A stretch of DNA of 64,000 nt from Methanobacteriota archaeon (GCA_023411115.1 JAEYPF010000014.1:34355-98354), one strand, 5' to 3'; shown: positions 1 through 9,155, counted from the stretch's first letter. Program-made: numbers and translations. Notes: generated by a model not told the origin, from the sequence alone.

Positions 1-771
1 GAAGAATTCCTTGAAAGAAACTATATCGTGGTAACCAGTGGATGTGGAGCCATGAGTATAGGTGAATATAGGGATGAAGATGGTAAAACTCTCTATGAAA
101 GATACAGCGGTGATTTCGATGCCAAGGGCCTGGTAAATGTGGGGTCATGTGTTTCCAATTCCCATATAGCTGGAGCATGCATAAAAATTGCTAATATATT
201 TGCTAAAAAGCCTCTTGAAGGAAACTTTGAAGAAATAGCAGATTATATCCATAACAGGGTTGGAGCTTGTGGTGTTGCATGGGGTGCATACTCACAAAAG
301 GCGGCTGCAATTGCTACTGGTGTAAATAGATGGGGAATACCAGTTGTTATAGGCCCGCATGGTTCAAAATATAGAAGATTGTTCCTTGGAAGAACTGATA
401 AAGATGAAACTTGGAATATAAATGATTTACGTGCTGGAAATGCCATTAAAGGGGAACCAGCGCCACAGCATTTACTTTACGCCGCTGAAAACCGTGAAGA
501 AGCAACTGTAATGATAGCAAAATTATGCATAAGGCCAAATGACACTTCTAAAGGAAGACAGATAAAATTGAATCATTATATAGACCTTCACAGAAAATAT
601 TTCGGTACAATACCTGATGATGTCCCTCGGTTTGTAAGAAACGAGAAAGATATTCCTATAACTTACAAAAAAGATGTTATGAATATGTTAGAAGAAGTAG
701 GATGGGAGCCAAGGGCACTTCCACAAGAACCATCCATGATGGATTTTAAAGAAAAAACAGAGGGCAAATGA
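1..771 (+). CDS. cdhA: CODH/ACS complex subunit alpha (CdhA), C-terminal part
   Basis: The reading frame is open from the first base of the window, so this is the 3' end of a longer gene, about 256 residues. Cysteine-containing blocks such as TSGCGAM, NVGSCVSN and RVGACGVAWG are typical of the Ni-Fe-S carbon monoxide dehydrogenase C-cluster domain. CdhA interconverts CO2 and CO and passes CO to the acetyl-CoA synthase subunit. It is followed after 19 bases by cdhB and then by the rest of the operon. The first ATG-like starts inside the window are not real starts, because the frame continues upstream. Function is known from the family; truncation is only by the window edge. Confidence 0.93.
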   Translation, partial: EEFLERNYIVVTSGCGAMSIGEYRDEDGKTLYERYSGDFDAKGLVNVGSCVSNSHIAGACIKIANIFAKKPLEGNFEEIADYIHNRVGACGVAWGAYSQKAAAIATGVNRWGIPVVIGPHGSKYRRLFLGRTDKDETWNINDLRAGNAIKGEPAPQHLLYAAENREEATVMIAKLCIRPNDTSKGRQIKLNHYIDLHRKYFGTIPDDVPRFVRNEKDIPITYKKDVMNMLEEVGWEPRALPQEPSMMDFKEKTEGK

Positions 772-790
772 TTACGCAAAAGGTGATTAA

Positions 791-1300
791 ATGAACGAAA
801 GGGTAATTCCATGGCAACCAACAGTTATAGCTGGGCCCAAACAGGCTTTGCTTGTAACCCCAGAAACTGCTGAGATGATGCTTAAAAAAGCAAAAAGACC
901 TTTAATGATAGTGGGGCCTCTTGTAAAAGATAGTCCTGTATTAACACTCGCAACACAAATTGCAGAAAAATGGAATATTCCTATTGTAAGCACAGGGGAT
1001 GTATTTAAAACACTTAATGAATCAGGTGTTGAGAGTAAGCCCTATGGAGTAGTTGAAATTGTAAATCTTCTTAAAGATCCAGAGTGGAAAGGATTAAATG
1101 GTGAAGGACAGCATGATTTAGTCTTGTTTGTCGGTGTAATTTATTATATAGGTTCACAGGGACTTTCAACCCTGAAACACTTTGCACCTCACCTTAAGAC
1201 ACTTACTATTTGTAAATTTTTCCATTCCAATGCAGATGCATCATTCCCTAATATGAAGGATGAAGAATGGATTAAATATCTTGAAAAATTAGCACAATAA
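791..1300 (+). CDS. cdhB: CODH/ACS complex subunit epsilon (CdhB)
   Basis: This 169-residue protein has the size and layout of the epsilon subunit, which binds CdhA in an alpha2-epsilon2 CO dehydrogenase component and probably helps electron transfer; it has no catalytic cluster of its own. The Rossmann-like pattern KRPLMIVGPLVKDSPVL and the stretch KWNIPIVSTGDVF are seen. It starts at ATG with AAGGTGATTAA just upstream, a good match to the methanogen ribosome site. It lies between cdhA and cdhC in the same orientation, the usual order, and is clearly co-transcribed with them. Confidence 0.93.
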   Translation: MNERVIPWQPTVIAGPKQALLVTPETAEMMLKKAKRPLMIVGPLVKDSPVLTLATQIAEKWNIPIVSTGDVFKTLNESGVESKPYGVVEIVNLLKDPEWKGLNGEGQHDLVLFVGVIYYIGSQGLSTLKHFAPHLKTLTICKFFHSNADASFPNMKDEEWIKYLEKLAQ

Positions 1301-1321
1301 TTAGAATCATGGAGGAATTTA

Positions 1322-2710
1322 ATGTTTGAGGATATACCTGTTGATGTTAGTCCAATGTATGAAGGAGAACGTATAAGATCAGCAAATATGTTTGTTGAAC
1401 TTGCAGGCCCCAAATCTGCCGGTGCAGAACTTGTTCAAGTTGCAGATAATATCGAAGATGGAAAGGTAGAAGTTGTAGGCCCAGAACTCAGCGATATGAA
1501 GGAAGGTGAAATCTATCCTCTTGGAATCTCTGTACAGATTCAGGGGGAAAAGCTTGAAACAGAATTAGAAGGAGTTATTGAGCGTAGATTACATGAGCTA
1601 TGTAACTATGTTAAGGGGTTCATGCACCTGAACCAGAGGGATCAGATCTGGTGCCGTGTAAGTAAAGAAGCAGTAGGGGCAGGCTTTAAGCTCGATCATC
1701 TTGCAAAAGCGCTTTCAATTCTTCTTAAAGAGGAATTCCCAATAATAGAAAAGATATCAGTCAGCGTACTTACAGATGAAAGTGAAGTAGAATCGTTCAT
1801 TGAAACAGCAAGAGCAAGGTACGATTCAAGGGACGCAAGGGCAAGAGAACTAAGTGATGAAGACGTCGATGTATTCTACGGCTGTACAATGTGCCAGTCA
1901 TTTGCACCAAGCCACGTGTGTGTCGTCACACCAGATAGAACTGCATTATGTGGGGCTATAAACTGGTTTGACTGCAGAGCAGCAGCTAAAATGGATCCTG
2001 AAGGGCCAATATTTGAAGTTACAAAAGGGGAAGTTTTAGATGCGGAAAAAGGTGAATACAGTGATGTAAATGCCATGGTATCTGAAAGATCACAGGGTAT
2101 TACAGAAAGAGTATATTTACACAGTGTATTTGAATATCCACACACTTCCTGTGGATGTTTTGAAGCTGTAGCGTTTTATATTCCTGAACTTGATGGAATT
2201 GGAATTGTAGACCGTGACTTTAAAGGGGAAACTCCGCTTGGAATTCCATTTTCAGCTATGGCAGGACAGTGTTCTGGTGGAAAGCAGGTTGAAGGGTTTA
2301 CAGGATTAAGTCATGAATACATGAGATCACCTAAATTTTTACAGGCAGATGGTGGTTATGGAAGAATAATATGGCTCCCAAAAGAGTTAAAAGATTCTTT
2401 AACTGATTTCATACCTGAAGAAATGCGTGATAAGATTCCAACAGAAGAAGATGCATCCAATATTAAAGAAATTAGAAGATTCCTCAGGGAAGCTGAACAT
2501 CCAATAATGGAAAGATTAAAAGAATCTAAAGAGGCTGCAGCAGAAGCTGAAATTGCTGAAGAAGCGCCTGTAGAAGCCGAAATAGCGGAAGCTCCTATGG
2601 CTCAAGTTGCATACGCGCCTGAAATTTCAATGCCTGCATCTGGTGGAGTTCGAATAATATTTAAAAATGCAAAAATCTACGCTGAAAAAGTGATAATCAA
2701 GAGGAAATAG
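1322..2710 (+). CDS. cdhC: Acetyl-CoA decarbonylase/synthase subunit beta (CdhC)
   Basis: CdhC assembles acetyl-CoA from a corrinoid-bound methyl group, CO and CoA at the nickel-containing A-cluster. The A-cluster ligand motifs are present: CTMC at about residues 188-191 and CGC at about 277-279. Length (462 residues) matches archaeal CdhC, which lacks the N-terminal CODH-binding domain of bacterial AcsB. Residues about 400-435 are a low-complexity Ala/Glu linker with an imperfect repeat (AEIAEEAPVEAEIAEAP), followed by a conserved-looking basic tail GVRIIFKNAKIYAEKVIIKR. The ATG follows GGAGGAATTTA, a strong ribosome site. It is in the cdh operon between cdhB and cooC. Confidence 0.95.
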   Translation: MFEDIPVDVSPMYEGERIRSANMFVELAGPKSAGAELVQVADNIEDGKVEVVGPELSDMKEGEIYPLGISVQIQGEKLETELEGVIERRLHELCNYVKGFMHLNQRDQIWCRVSKEAVGAGFKLDHLAKALSILLKEEFPIIEKISVSVLTDESEVESFIETARARYDSRDARARELSDEDVDVFYGCTMCQSFAPSHVCVVTPDRTALCGAINWFDCRAAAKMDPEGPIFEVTKGEVLDAEKGEYSDVNAMVSERSQGITERVYLHSVFEYPHTSCGCFEAVAFYIPELDGIGIVDRDFKGETPLGIPFSAMAGQCSGGKQVEGFTGLSHEYMRSPKFLQADGGYGRIIWLPKELKDSLTDFIPEEMRDKIPTEEDASNIKEIRRFLREAEHPIMERLKESKEAAAEAEIAEEAPVEAEIAEAPMAQVAYAPEISMPASGGVRIIFKNAKIYAEKVIIKRK

Positions 2711-2734
2711 ATTTAATCTTATAGGGGTAGCTTA

Positions 2735-3496
2735 GTGATAATAGCAGTAAGTGGAAAGGGGGGAACCGGTAAAAGTATGGTCACTTCCCTTATAATCAGG
2801 GCATTAAAAAGTTATGGTAAGAATGTACTTGCAATTGATGCAGATCCTGATTCTAACCTACCAGAAGCCCTTGGAATAGATGTTAAAAAGACAGTGGGTG
2901 ATGTTAGAGAGGAACTTAAGAAAGATACAGCATCTGGAAATCTTCCTAAAGAGATGAATAAATGGGACATACTCGACTACAAGATCATGGAATCAATTGT
3001 TGAAACTCATGACTTTGATCTTCTGGTAATGGGAAGGCCAGAGGGAAGCGGCTGTTACTGTGCCGTTAATAATATGCTTCGAAAGATAATTGAAACACTT
3101 ACCTCCAATTATGATATAATAATAATTGATACAGAAGCAGGACTCGAGCATTTGAGCAGGAGAACAACTCAAAATGTTGATATCATGCTTGTAGTGACCG
3201 ATAGGTCTAAAAGGGGAATTTTAACAGCAAAGAGGATTGAGGATCTTTCAGATGAACTTGACATTGCATTCAAGAAGATGTACCTGATCTTAAATCGTGC
3301 CATCCCTGAAAAGGAAGAAGAAACAATTAAAAAGATTGACGAAATAGGATTGGACCTTATTGGAACAATATATGAAGATGAAACCGTTGCTGAATATGAT
3401 ATTGAAGGAAAACCACTTGTAGATCTTCCAGATGATTCTAAGGCTGTAATTGCAGTTTCTGAAATTGTTTCAAAAATTATGAATTTAAAAATGTGA
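2735..3496 (+). CDS. cooC: CooC-type nickel-insertion ATPase
   Basis: A 253-residue MinD/ParA-like P-loop ATPase. It has the deviant Walker A GKGGTGKS near the N-terminus, DADPDSNL for the second loop, and IIIDTEAGLEHL as the Walker B region. The CYC motif at about residues 107-109 is the CxC metal site of CooC proteins, which use ATP to load nickel into CO dehydrogenase and ACS clusters. The start is GTG with GGGGTAG upstream. Its place inside the cdh operon between cdhC and cdhD fits maturation of the neighbouring Ni enzymes. Confidence 0.92.
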   Translation: MIIAVSGKGGTGKSMVTSLIIRALKSYGKNVLAIDADPDSNLPEALGIDVKKTVGDVREELKKDTASGNLPKEMNKWDILDYKIMESIVETHDFDLLVMGRPEGSGCYCAVNNMLRKIIETLTSNYDIIIIDTEAGLEHLSRRTTQNVDIMLVVTDRSKRGILTAKRIEDLSDELDIAFKKMYLILNRAIPEKEEETIKKIDEIGLDLIGTIYEDETVAEYDIEGKPLVDLPDDSKAVIAVSEIVSKIMNLKM

Positions 3497-3528
3497 TTAG
3501 TATTTAAAAAATTGAAGGATGTGGGTTT

Positions 3529-4692
3529 ATGGATAAAATGACACAACTTCTTAAACTACTTGAAAAAACAGATTCTATAGAAATAAATGAATTTAGGATG
3601 GATTTTGAAGAATTAGAGCTTCAGATAATGCCTGCCATCCAGCAGGTTGTTCAAAGGGTGGAAAAACAGGCTGAACAGGCTGGAGTAAAAGGAATAATGC
3701 CTAGCATTGAAGAATTTACACCTCCGATCCATGAATATCCTGGATCAGTAGCAGAGGTTCAGCTAGGTGCTGGTACACGAAAACCAGTATTTTTAGGGGG
3801 CCAAAAGGCGTTATACAGGTTTGAAGAACCTCAACCAAATCCTCCAGTGGTTACATTCGACGTTTTCGATATTCCAATGCCTGGGCTTCCAAGGCCAATA
3901 AGGGAACATTTTGAGGATGTAATGGAACATCCTGGAGACTGGGCAAAAAAAGCTGTTAAAGACTTTGGGGCAAACATGGTAACAATACACCTTATTGGAA
4001 CAGGCCCAAAGGTTATGGATAAAACCCCACAACAGGCTGCAGCAGATATTGAAGAAGTTTTACAGGCTGTAGATGTGCCTTTAGTTATAGGAGGATCAGG
4101 AGACCCTCAAAAAGATCCAATCATTCTTGAAGCAGCAGCTGCAGCAGCTGAAGATGAAAGATGTCTTCTTGCATCTGCAAATATGGATCTCGACTACAAA
4201 AGAGTTGCAAAAGCAGCAGTAGATTACAATCATGCTGTACTGTCATGGGCTATAACAGATATCAACATGCAGAAAACCTTAAACAAGTACCTTATGAAAG
4301 AAGGATTAACTCAAAATGACATTGTAATGGACCCTACAACATGTGCACTTGGTTATGGAATTGAATTTTCAATAGACGTCATAACAAGAACAAGACTCGC
4401 TGCACTTAAGGGAGATACAGACTTACAAATGCCAATGTCATCAGGAACAACCAATGCATGGGGTTCTCGTGAAGCATGGATGAAAAAAGAAGAATGGGGA
4501 CCAACCGAATATAGGGGACCAATCTGGGAAATAATTACTGGACTCACAATGATGCTTTGTGGTGTTGATATTTTTATGATGCTTCACCCACAATCAGTAA
4601 AAATGCTGCGAGAAATCGGAGAAACATTCACAAAAGAATATATGACTACAGAAGTTCCAGATATCTCAAACTGGGTAACTCAACTTGAATAA
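3529..4692 (+). CDS. cdhD: CODH/ACS corrinoid protein subunit delta (CdhD)
   Basis: This 387-residue protein is the small TIM-barrel subunit of the corrinoid iron-sulfur protein. With CdhE it carries the methyl group from methyl-tetrahydromethanopterin to the A-cluster. Recognisable stretches are PLVIGGSGDPQKDP, CLLASANMDLDYKRVAKAA and VMDPTTCALGYGIEFS, typical of the CdhD barrel. The ATG at 3529 was chosen because it directly follows a GGATGTGGG ribosome site. It sits 32 bases after cooC and 22 bases before cdhE. Confidence 0.94.
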   Translation: MDKMTQLLKLLEKTDSIEINEFRMDFEELELQIMPAIQQVVQRVEKQAEQAGVKGIMPSIEEFTPPIHEYPGSVAEVQLGAGTRKPVFLGGQKALYRFEEPQPNPPVVTFDVFDIPMPGLPRPIREHFEDVMEHPGDWAKKAVKDFGANMVTIHLIGTGPKVMDKTPQQAAADIEEVLQAVDVPLVIGGSGDPQKDPIILEAAAAAAEDERCLLASANMDLDYKRVAKAAVDYNHAVLSWAITDINMQKTLNKYLMKEGLTQNDIVMDPTTCALGYGIEFSIDVITRTRLAALKGDTDLQMPMSSGTTNAWGSREAWMKKEEWGPTEYRGPIWEIITGLTMMLCGVDIFMMLHPQSVKMLREIGETFTKEYMTTEVPDISNWVTQLE

Positions 4693-4714
4693 GGAGAATT
4701 AAGGAGGTTAAAAA

Positions 4715-6088
4715 ATGGCCGTTACTGCAATGGATGTTTACAGATTACTTCCAAAAACAAACTGTGCAAAATGTGGAGAGGCATCTTGTATGGCATTTGC
4801 CACAAAACTCTCTGAGAAGGAAACCGATGTTGAATTATGCACACAAATATCCGCAGGTGAATTAGAAAAACTCGTAGATCTATTAGCACCTGCTGTAAGA
4901 GAAATAATGATTGGTAAAGGCAATAAAGCCAGAATGATTGGTGGTGACGAAGTCCTTTACAGATATGAACTTACATATTATAACCAGACTCCTCTTGTAA
5001 TAGATATAAGCGATGACATGGATCCTGCTGAATTTGAAGAGAGAGTTAAGAAGATAGAAGATACCGAATTTGAAAGAACAGGTGAACTGCTTACACTCGA
5101 TGCTATAGCACTTAGAAATAAATCTGGTGATGCTTCAAAGTTCAAGGAAGCTGCCGAAAAACTTAAAGATTCTAAATTAGCACTTGTGCTCTGTTCGTTT
5201 GATCCAGAAGCCATGAAGGCTGCACTTGAAGTTGTTGGAAAGGAACGTCCTCTGATTTATGGTGCAACTGAAAATAACATAGAAGAAATGGCATCACTTT
5301 CACTTGAATATGATTGCCCTATAACTTTATTCGTTCCAAATGACCTTGAAAAGATGAAAGAACTTTCAAGGACACTGAGGACAAAAGGAATTAAAGATAT
5401 AATCCTTGATCCTGGAACATTTGTAAATGAAGGAATTGGAGATACTCTGGATGACTTCATTATGATAAGAAGGCTTGCAATTGAAGAGAGAGATGATGAC
5501 TTCAGATTCCCAATTTTAGGAATTCCTGCTCTTGCATGGCTTGGTAGTGGTGAAGACGAAGTCAATACTGCAATAAAAGAAGCTACAATTGCAGCTACAC
5601 TTATTAATAAATACGCTGACATAATGATAATTCATGGAACTGAAATATGGGAGTTAATACCTGTTTTAACCTTAAGACAGAGCGTATTTACAGATCCAAG
5701 AAAACCTCAAGCAGTAGATCCAGGACTATATGAATTTGGTGAAGTAAACGAAGATTCACCTGTTGCCCTAACTACAAACTTTGCCCTTACTTACTACACA
5801 GTAGAAGGAGATTTAAAATCTGGAAAAGCAAACGGCTATCTACTGGTACTTGATACAGAAGGCAGGGCTGTTGATGTATCTGTAGCAGGTAGTCAGTTCA
5901 ATGGTAAAGCTGTGGCAGACCTGATAAAGGAAACTGGTATCGAAGATAAAGTTAAAACCAGAAAAATGGTAGTACCTGGTCTTGGAGCGCCTGTTAGTGG
6001 TGAAATTGAAGATGATACTGGATGGGAAGTTGTTGTAGGTCCAAGGGACTCATCAGCACTGGCAGATTTCCTTAGAGAAAAAGTTTAG
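4715..6088 (+). CDS. cdhE: CODH/ACS corrinoid iron-sulfur protein subunit gamma (CdhE)
   Basis: The large corrinoid iron-sulfur subunit, 457 residues. The N-terminal [4Fe-4S] motif is visible at about residues 17-42 (CAKCGEASC, then C about 17 residues later), the usual CxxCx4Cx16C arrangement. A TIM barrel and a C-terminal cobamide-binding domain follow. It receives the methyl group from methyl-H4MPT on its cobalt and gives it to CdhC. An AAGGAGGTTAAAAAATG ribosome site sets the start. It is the last catalytic gene of the operon; a ferredoxin follows after 25 bases. Confidence 0.95.
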   Translation: MAVTAMDVYRLLPKTNCAKCGEASCMAFATKLSEKETDVELCTQISAGELEKLVDLLAPAVREIMIGKGNKARMIGGDEVLYRYELTYYNQTPLVIDISDDMDPAEFEERVKKIEDTEFERTGELLTLDAIALRNKSGDASKFKEAAEKLKDSKLALVLCSFDPEAMKAALEVVGKERPLIYGATENNIEEMASLSLEYDCPITLFVPNDLEKMKELSRTLRTKGIKDIILDPGTFVNEGIGDTLDDFIMIRRLAIEERDDDFRFPILGIPALAWLGSGEDEVNTAIKEATIAATLINKYADIMIIHGTEIWELIPVLTLRQSVFTDPRKPQAVDPGLYEFGEVNEDSPVALTTNFALTYYTVEGDLKSGKANGYLLVLDTEGRAVDVSVAGSQFNGKAVADLIKETGIEDKVKTRKMVVPGLGAPVSGEIEDDTGWEVVVGPRDSSALADFLREKV

Positions 6089-6113
6089 CTAAAAAATAAA
6101 AAAGGCAGATACT

Positions 6114-6581
6114 ATGAAAACATTGATGGTAATAGATCCAAGAAGGTGCTCAGAGTGCAAAGACTGTATTACAGCATGTGAGAAAGAGCATGGAATAGCA
6201 AGAGCAAAAAAGAGCAGTTCAATTCCTATGTTTTGCCTGCAGTGTCATCCAGATAAGGCACCATGCGCTCGAATATGTCCAACTGGGGCCATAAAAGAGG
6301 AAGATGGGACACTGATGGTAGATGAAGACGCATGTATACTATGCAGGCTCTGTTTAATAGCATGTCCAGTAGGAATGCCAATAATCGATGAAGAGAAAAA
6401 ATCAGTGCAAAAATGTACTTTATGCATGGAATCTGACAGAATACTGCCTGCATGTGTTGAAGCATGTAAAGATAACGTTTTAAAAGTATTTTCAATTCAA
6501 GAACTTGAAGAACTTAAAAGAGATGTTTCTTTTGCTGAAATTCTTGAGGAAACTTTGAAATCGTGTCAGGGTAAATTATAA
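6114..6581 (+). CDS. CooF/HycB-like polyferredoxin of the cdh operon
   Basis: A 155-residue iron-sulfur protein with four cysteine clusters: CSECKDCITAC, CLQCHPDKAPCARICP, CILCRLCLIACP and CTLCMESDRILPACVEAC. This is the four-[4Fe-4S] pattern of electron-transfer subunits such as CooF and HycB. It follows cdhE directly, so it probably carries electrons to and from the CO dehydrogenase component. The same architecture occurs in PorE and PorF at 30.9-31.9 kb. The exact redox partner cannot be read from sequence. Confidence 0.85.
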   Translation: MKTLMVIDPRRCSECKDCITACEKEHGIARAKKSSSIPMFCLQCHPDKAPCARICPTGAIKEEDGTLMVDEDACILCRLCLIACPVGMPIIDEEKKSVQKCTLCMESDRILPACVEACKDNVLKVFSIQELEELKRDVSFAEILEETLKSCQGKL

Positions 6582-6590
6582 CCTGGCTTA

Positions 6591-6607
6591 TCTTTTTTTC
6601 TTATTTT
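6591..6607 (+). terminator. T-rich terminator after the cdh operon
   Basis: A run of seven T followed by CTTATTTT lies about 10 bases after the polyferredoxin stop codon. Archaeal RNA polymerase terminates at such U tracts without needing a hairpin. The next gene has its own promoter, which supports a transcript end here. Confidence 0.4.
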
Positions 6608-6761
6608 GTATTAAGTTAGATCTATGCTGTAATTCGTTTATTTTCAAATCTTGTTATTTATTACATTAATTTACATTTTTGTTATGTTTTCAATTGGCTA
6701 AAAATGGTTTTAAAGTCTTTTGACTTATAAATGTTCTTATTCTGGATGCAAATTCGTTAGT

Positions 6762-6803
6762 TTTATATATGGTAATTACCATAAATAGTAGTAATAACTA
6801 TTT
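6762..6803 (+). promoter_or_regulatory. TATA box overlapped by a 16-bp perfect palindrome
   Basis: TTTATATA at about 6762-6769 looks like a TATA box. It runs into the perfect palindrome TATGGTAATTACCATA (6768-6783). A second inverted repeat, AATAGT...ACTATT, follows at about 6784-6803. A dimeric regulator bound here would block TATA/TFB access or the start site. The downstream gene is the small ferredoxin at 6913. The rest of the 331-base gap holds no convincing gene. Confidence 0.5.
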
Positions 6804-6912
6804 ATAATGATTTATTATTGCAAATTCTGTTGGGGATACTGCACACGAAGTTAGGGGTACAAAGGTTTCAAAATTATCATGATTTATTATGTACATTGGG
6901 AGGTTGAGAAAA

Positions 6913-7113
6913 ATGATTAGAGTAACGATTCAGGAAAAAAAATGTGACGCAGAGAAATGTTTAGAATGTGTTGATGCATGTCCAATGGAAGTTATAATAG
7001 TTAAAAATGGCAAATTAATAATTCAAAACACTCAAGAGTGCAATTTATGTGAAAACTGCATGGACGTTTGTCCCACTGGAGCAGTATATGTAGATGAATG
7101 GAAAGTAAATTAA
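6913..7113 (+). CDS. Small 2[4Fe-4S] ferredoxin
   Basis: A 66-residue ferredoxin with two clusters: the first, CDAEKCLECVDACP, is a variant with four residues between the first two cysteines; the second is CNLCENCMDVCP. The ATG at 6913 is preferred over one eight codons upstream because GGGAGGTTGA, a near-perfect ribosome site, lies 5 bases before it. It is a monocistronic electron carrier with its own promoter, which has a palindrome over the TATA box, so expression is probably controlled. The redox partner is unknown. Confidence 0.85.
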   Translation: MIRVTIQEKKCDAEKCLECVDACPMEVIIVKNGKLIIQNTQECNLCENCMDVCPTGAVYVDEWKVN

Positions 7114-7201
7114 TTTAGGTGTATTTTGGATGAAATAGATATTTTTAAAAAATAGAAAATTTATTAGTGAACCTCAATTTAGATAGAAAGTGAAGAAATC
7201 A

Positions 7202-7720
7202 CTATTTTCTAACAATTTTATAGTCCACAACGCAGATCCCTTCATTTTCTAGTATTTCCTTTTTCATTTCAGTGCCCCCAAAGAATCCTCCTACTTGTAA
7301 ATCAGACCTTACGACTCTGTGGCATGGGATTATTATTGGAAGGGGGTTTCTACCAATTGCAGTTCCAACAGCCCGGTAGGCTTTAGTATCAAGGGCTTCT
7401 GCAATCTGTTTATACGTTTTAACTTCACCATGAGGAATCTTTGCAACTTCTTGAAGTACTTTCCCCCTAAAACTGGCTTCAACTGGGGTATGTACATCAA
7501 AACTGGATTCTTTACCATGATAAGCCATACAAACTTTTTCTGCAAGCTTCTGATATTTATCTGACAATTTAAAAGAATCAAATTCATTTGAAATTTCATT
7601 TATAGCGCTATCTTTGTCTGATTTTGGTAAAATTGTTTTTAAAATCTTTCCATCTTTAACTGCAACTGCAAAATAAAGTTTTCCATCGTTGTATGTTGAA
7701 ATTACGACTTCGTTTGAAAT
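7202..7720 (-). CDS. ogt: Methylated-DNA--protein-cysteine methyltransferase, probable ATT start
   Basis: This suicide repair enzyme removes alkyl groups from O6-alkylguanine onto its own cysteine. The active-site motif IPCHRVV and the DNA-binding helix stretch YRAVGTAIGRNPL are clear in the C-terminal half. An internal TTG at 7567 would give only 121 residues and cut the N-terminal domain. The frame is open for 51 more codons to 7720, reading ISNEVVISTYNDGKLYFAVA and onward, which looks like a beta-rich Ogt N-domain. It contains no ATG, GTG or TTG before 7567. A TAG stop lies directly before the ATT codon at 7720, and a GGGGGAA ribosome-site-like stretch lies just upstream of it. The 172-residue length then fits the family. 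The start codon is inferred. Confidence 0.75.
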   Translation of the reverse strand: MSNEVVISTYNDGKLYFAVAVKDGKILKTILPKSDKDSAINEISNEFDSFKLSDKYQKLAEKVCMAYHGKESSFDVHTPVEASFRGKVLQEVAKIPHGEVKTYKQIAEALDTKAYRAVGTAIGRNPLPIIIPCHRVVRSDLQVGGFFGGTEMKKEILENEGICVVDYKIVRK

Positions 7721-7796
7721 CTAAATTCCCCCTGATATTTGGTGTATTCATTATGATTTAAGTGTTATATAAACTGATATTTTTGTTATTTGACTT

Positions 7797-9146
7797 CTAC
7801 ATATAAACTCTGAAGTTATCTGTTATTAAGCTGATATCTTCTTTAGTCCTTTCAAAGCTTTCATGCCCTCCAGAAAACCAGAAATAATACAATAAATCAT
7901 CTATTTTAAATGAGAAAACCATAATTTTAGTTGGAGAAGGTGCATTTAAATTTTCACCAACTATTGTGTACACATCTATTCCTTCTACTCTAAACTCAGT
8001 TTCAGATAAGATCTGGCTATTTTGGATTACAAACACATCTTTAATCATATCTGCAAACTCTTTTGATGTAAGATCGCCCAGATTTGTATTTTTATTTATT
8101 GAAAATGTAATATCACCGTTAGGTGAATTTCCTTTCACTATCTTCTTTTTATCTGATGTAGAAATAACTTCCCATGAACCGGGATAATCAAAGACTATCT
8201 CGCCGTCGTCATAATTTTTAATTTCTGTTGCAGTTTCCATTTTATTAAGGGCTTCTTCTGCTTTAGCACGGACGTATATATAATCGTCATCCTGGGCTTG
8301 AGTAAGGGGTTTAATTGCACTTTCATCACCAATCTTTCCAAGGGCTTCAGCAGCCCTTCCCCTGACGTATTTGTTTCTATCTTTGTTTCTACCAACAAGG
8401 GCATTAATTAATGGCTCTAAAGCGCGGCTATCTCCAATATTCCCAAGAGCTTCAGCAGCTCTTCCTCTAATACGCCAATCTTCATCTTCAAAAGCTTCAA
8501 TAAGGGGATCAATAGCTGTATTTCCCATTTTCCCAAGGGCAACCACGGCTTTCCATTTCACATCGTTATCTTCATCACTCATGGCCTTAAGCAATGAAGG
8601 AACTGCTCTTTCATCCCCTATAATGCCAAGTGCATCCGCAGCATACTTTCTTACGTGCCACTCTTCATCATTTAAAGCATGAATAAGGCCTTCTACTGCC
8701 TGTCTATCTCCTATTTTACCAAGTGCAGAAGCAGCAAATCGTCTAACATGCCAGCGATTATCATCTAACAAGAGAATTAGTGGTTCCACTGCCTTTTTAT
8801 CCCCAATATGTCCAAGAGCCCAACATGCTTTCCATCTAACTTCTTCATCTGCATCATTTAAAGCTTCTATCAATGGATCTACAGCTCTTCTATCTCGCAG
8901 TACTCCCAGCGCTTCTGCGGCGGTTTCTCTTACAGAACTCATAACAGCATAGGATTCATGCCAATTTTCATATTTAAGAGCTTGAATAAGCGGAAATAAA
9001 GCTCGATTATCTCCTATTGTTTTAAGGGCAGTAGCTGCTTCCTTTCTAACGTTACAGTCTTTAAACTCGAGAGCGTTAATTAAGCCTTCAACATCCCTAT
9101 TTTTTTCCATATAAGCTATATTCGGCTTAACTTCACGAATTGACAT
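7797..9146 (-). CDS. HEAT-repeat (PBS lyase type) protein with PsbP-like C-terminal domain
   Basis: About nine tandem 31-residue HEAT repeats fill residues 20-310, each with a core like AAEALGxIGDxRAVxPLIxAL, as in phycocyanobilin-lyase-like adaptor proteins. They form a solenoid for protein contacts rather than an enzyme. The last 130 residues, from IVFDYPGSWEVIS, resemble the PsbP/DUF1795-type fold. The start was set at the ATG at 9146, preceded by GAGGTTGCAC; a TTG four codons upstream is less likely. No signal peptide is seen. The leader between this gene and the upstream reductase carries a cluster of hairpins. The binding partner is unknown. Confidence 0.8.
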   Translation of the reverse strand: MSIREVKPNIAYMEKNRDVEGLINALEFKDCNVRKEAATALKTIGDNRALFPLIQALKYENWHESYAVMSSVRETAAEALGVLRDRRAVDPLIEALNDADEEVRWKACWALGHIGDKKAVEPLILLLDDNRWHVRRFAASALGKIGDRQAVEGLIHALNDEEWHVRKYAADALGIIGDERAVPSLLKAMSDEDNDVKWKAVVALGKMGNTAIDPLIEAFEDEDWRIRGRAAEALGNIGDSRALEPLINALVGRNKDRNKYVRGRAAEALGKIGDESAIKPLTQAQDDDYIYVRAKAEEALNKMETATEIKNYDDGEIVFDYPGSWEVISTSDKKKIVKGNSPNGDITFSINKNTNLGDLTSKEFADMIKDVFVIQNSQILSETEFRVEGIDVYTIVGENLNAPSPTKIMVFSFKIDDLLYYFWFSGGHESFERTKEDISLITDNFRVYM

Positions 9147-9155
9147 GTGCAACCT

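Noticed and set aside
2520..2620. Ala/Glu repeat near the CdhC C-terminus as a possible frameshift or insertion
   Set aside because: The frame continues into a plausible conserved basic tail, and a flexible Ala/Glu linker is compatible with the archaeal CdhC layout.
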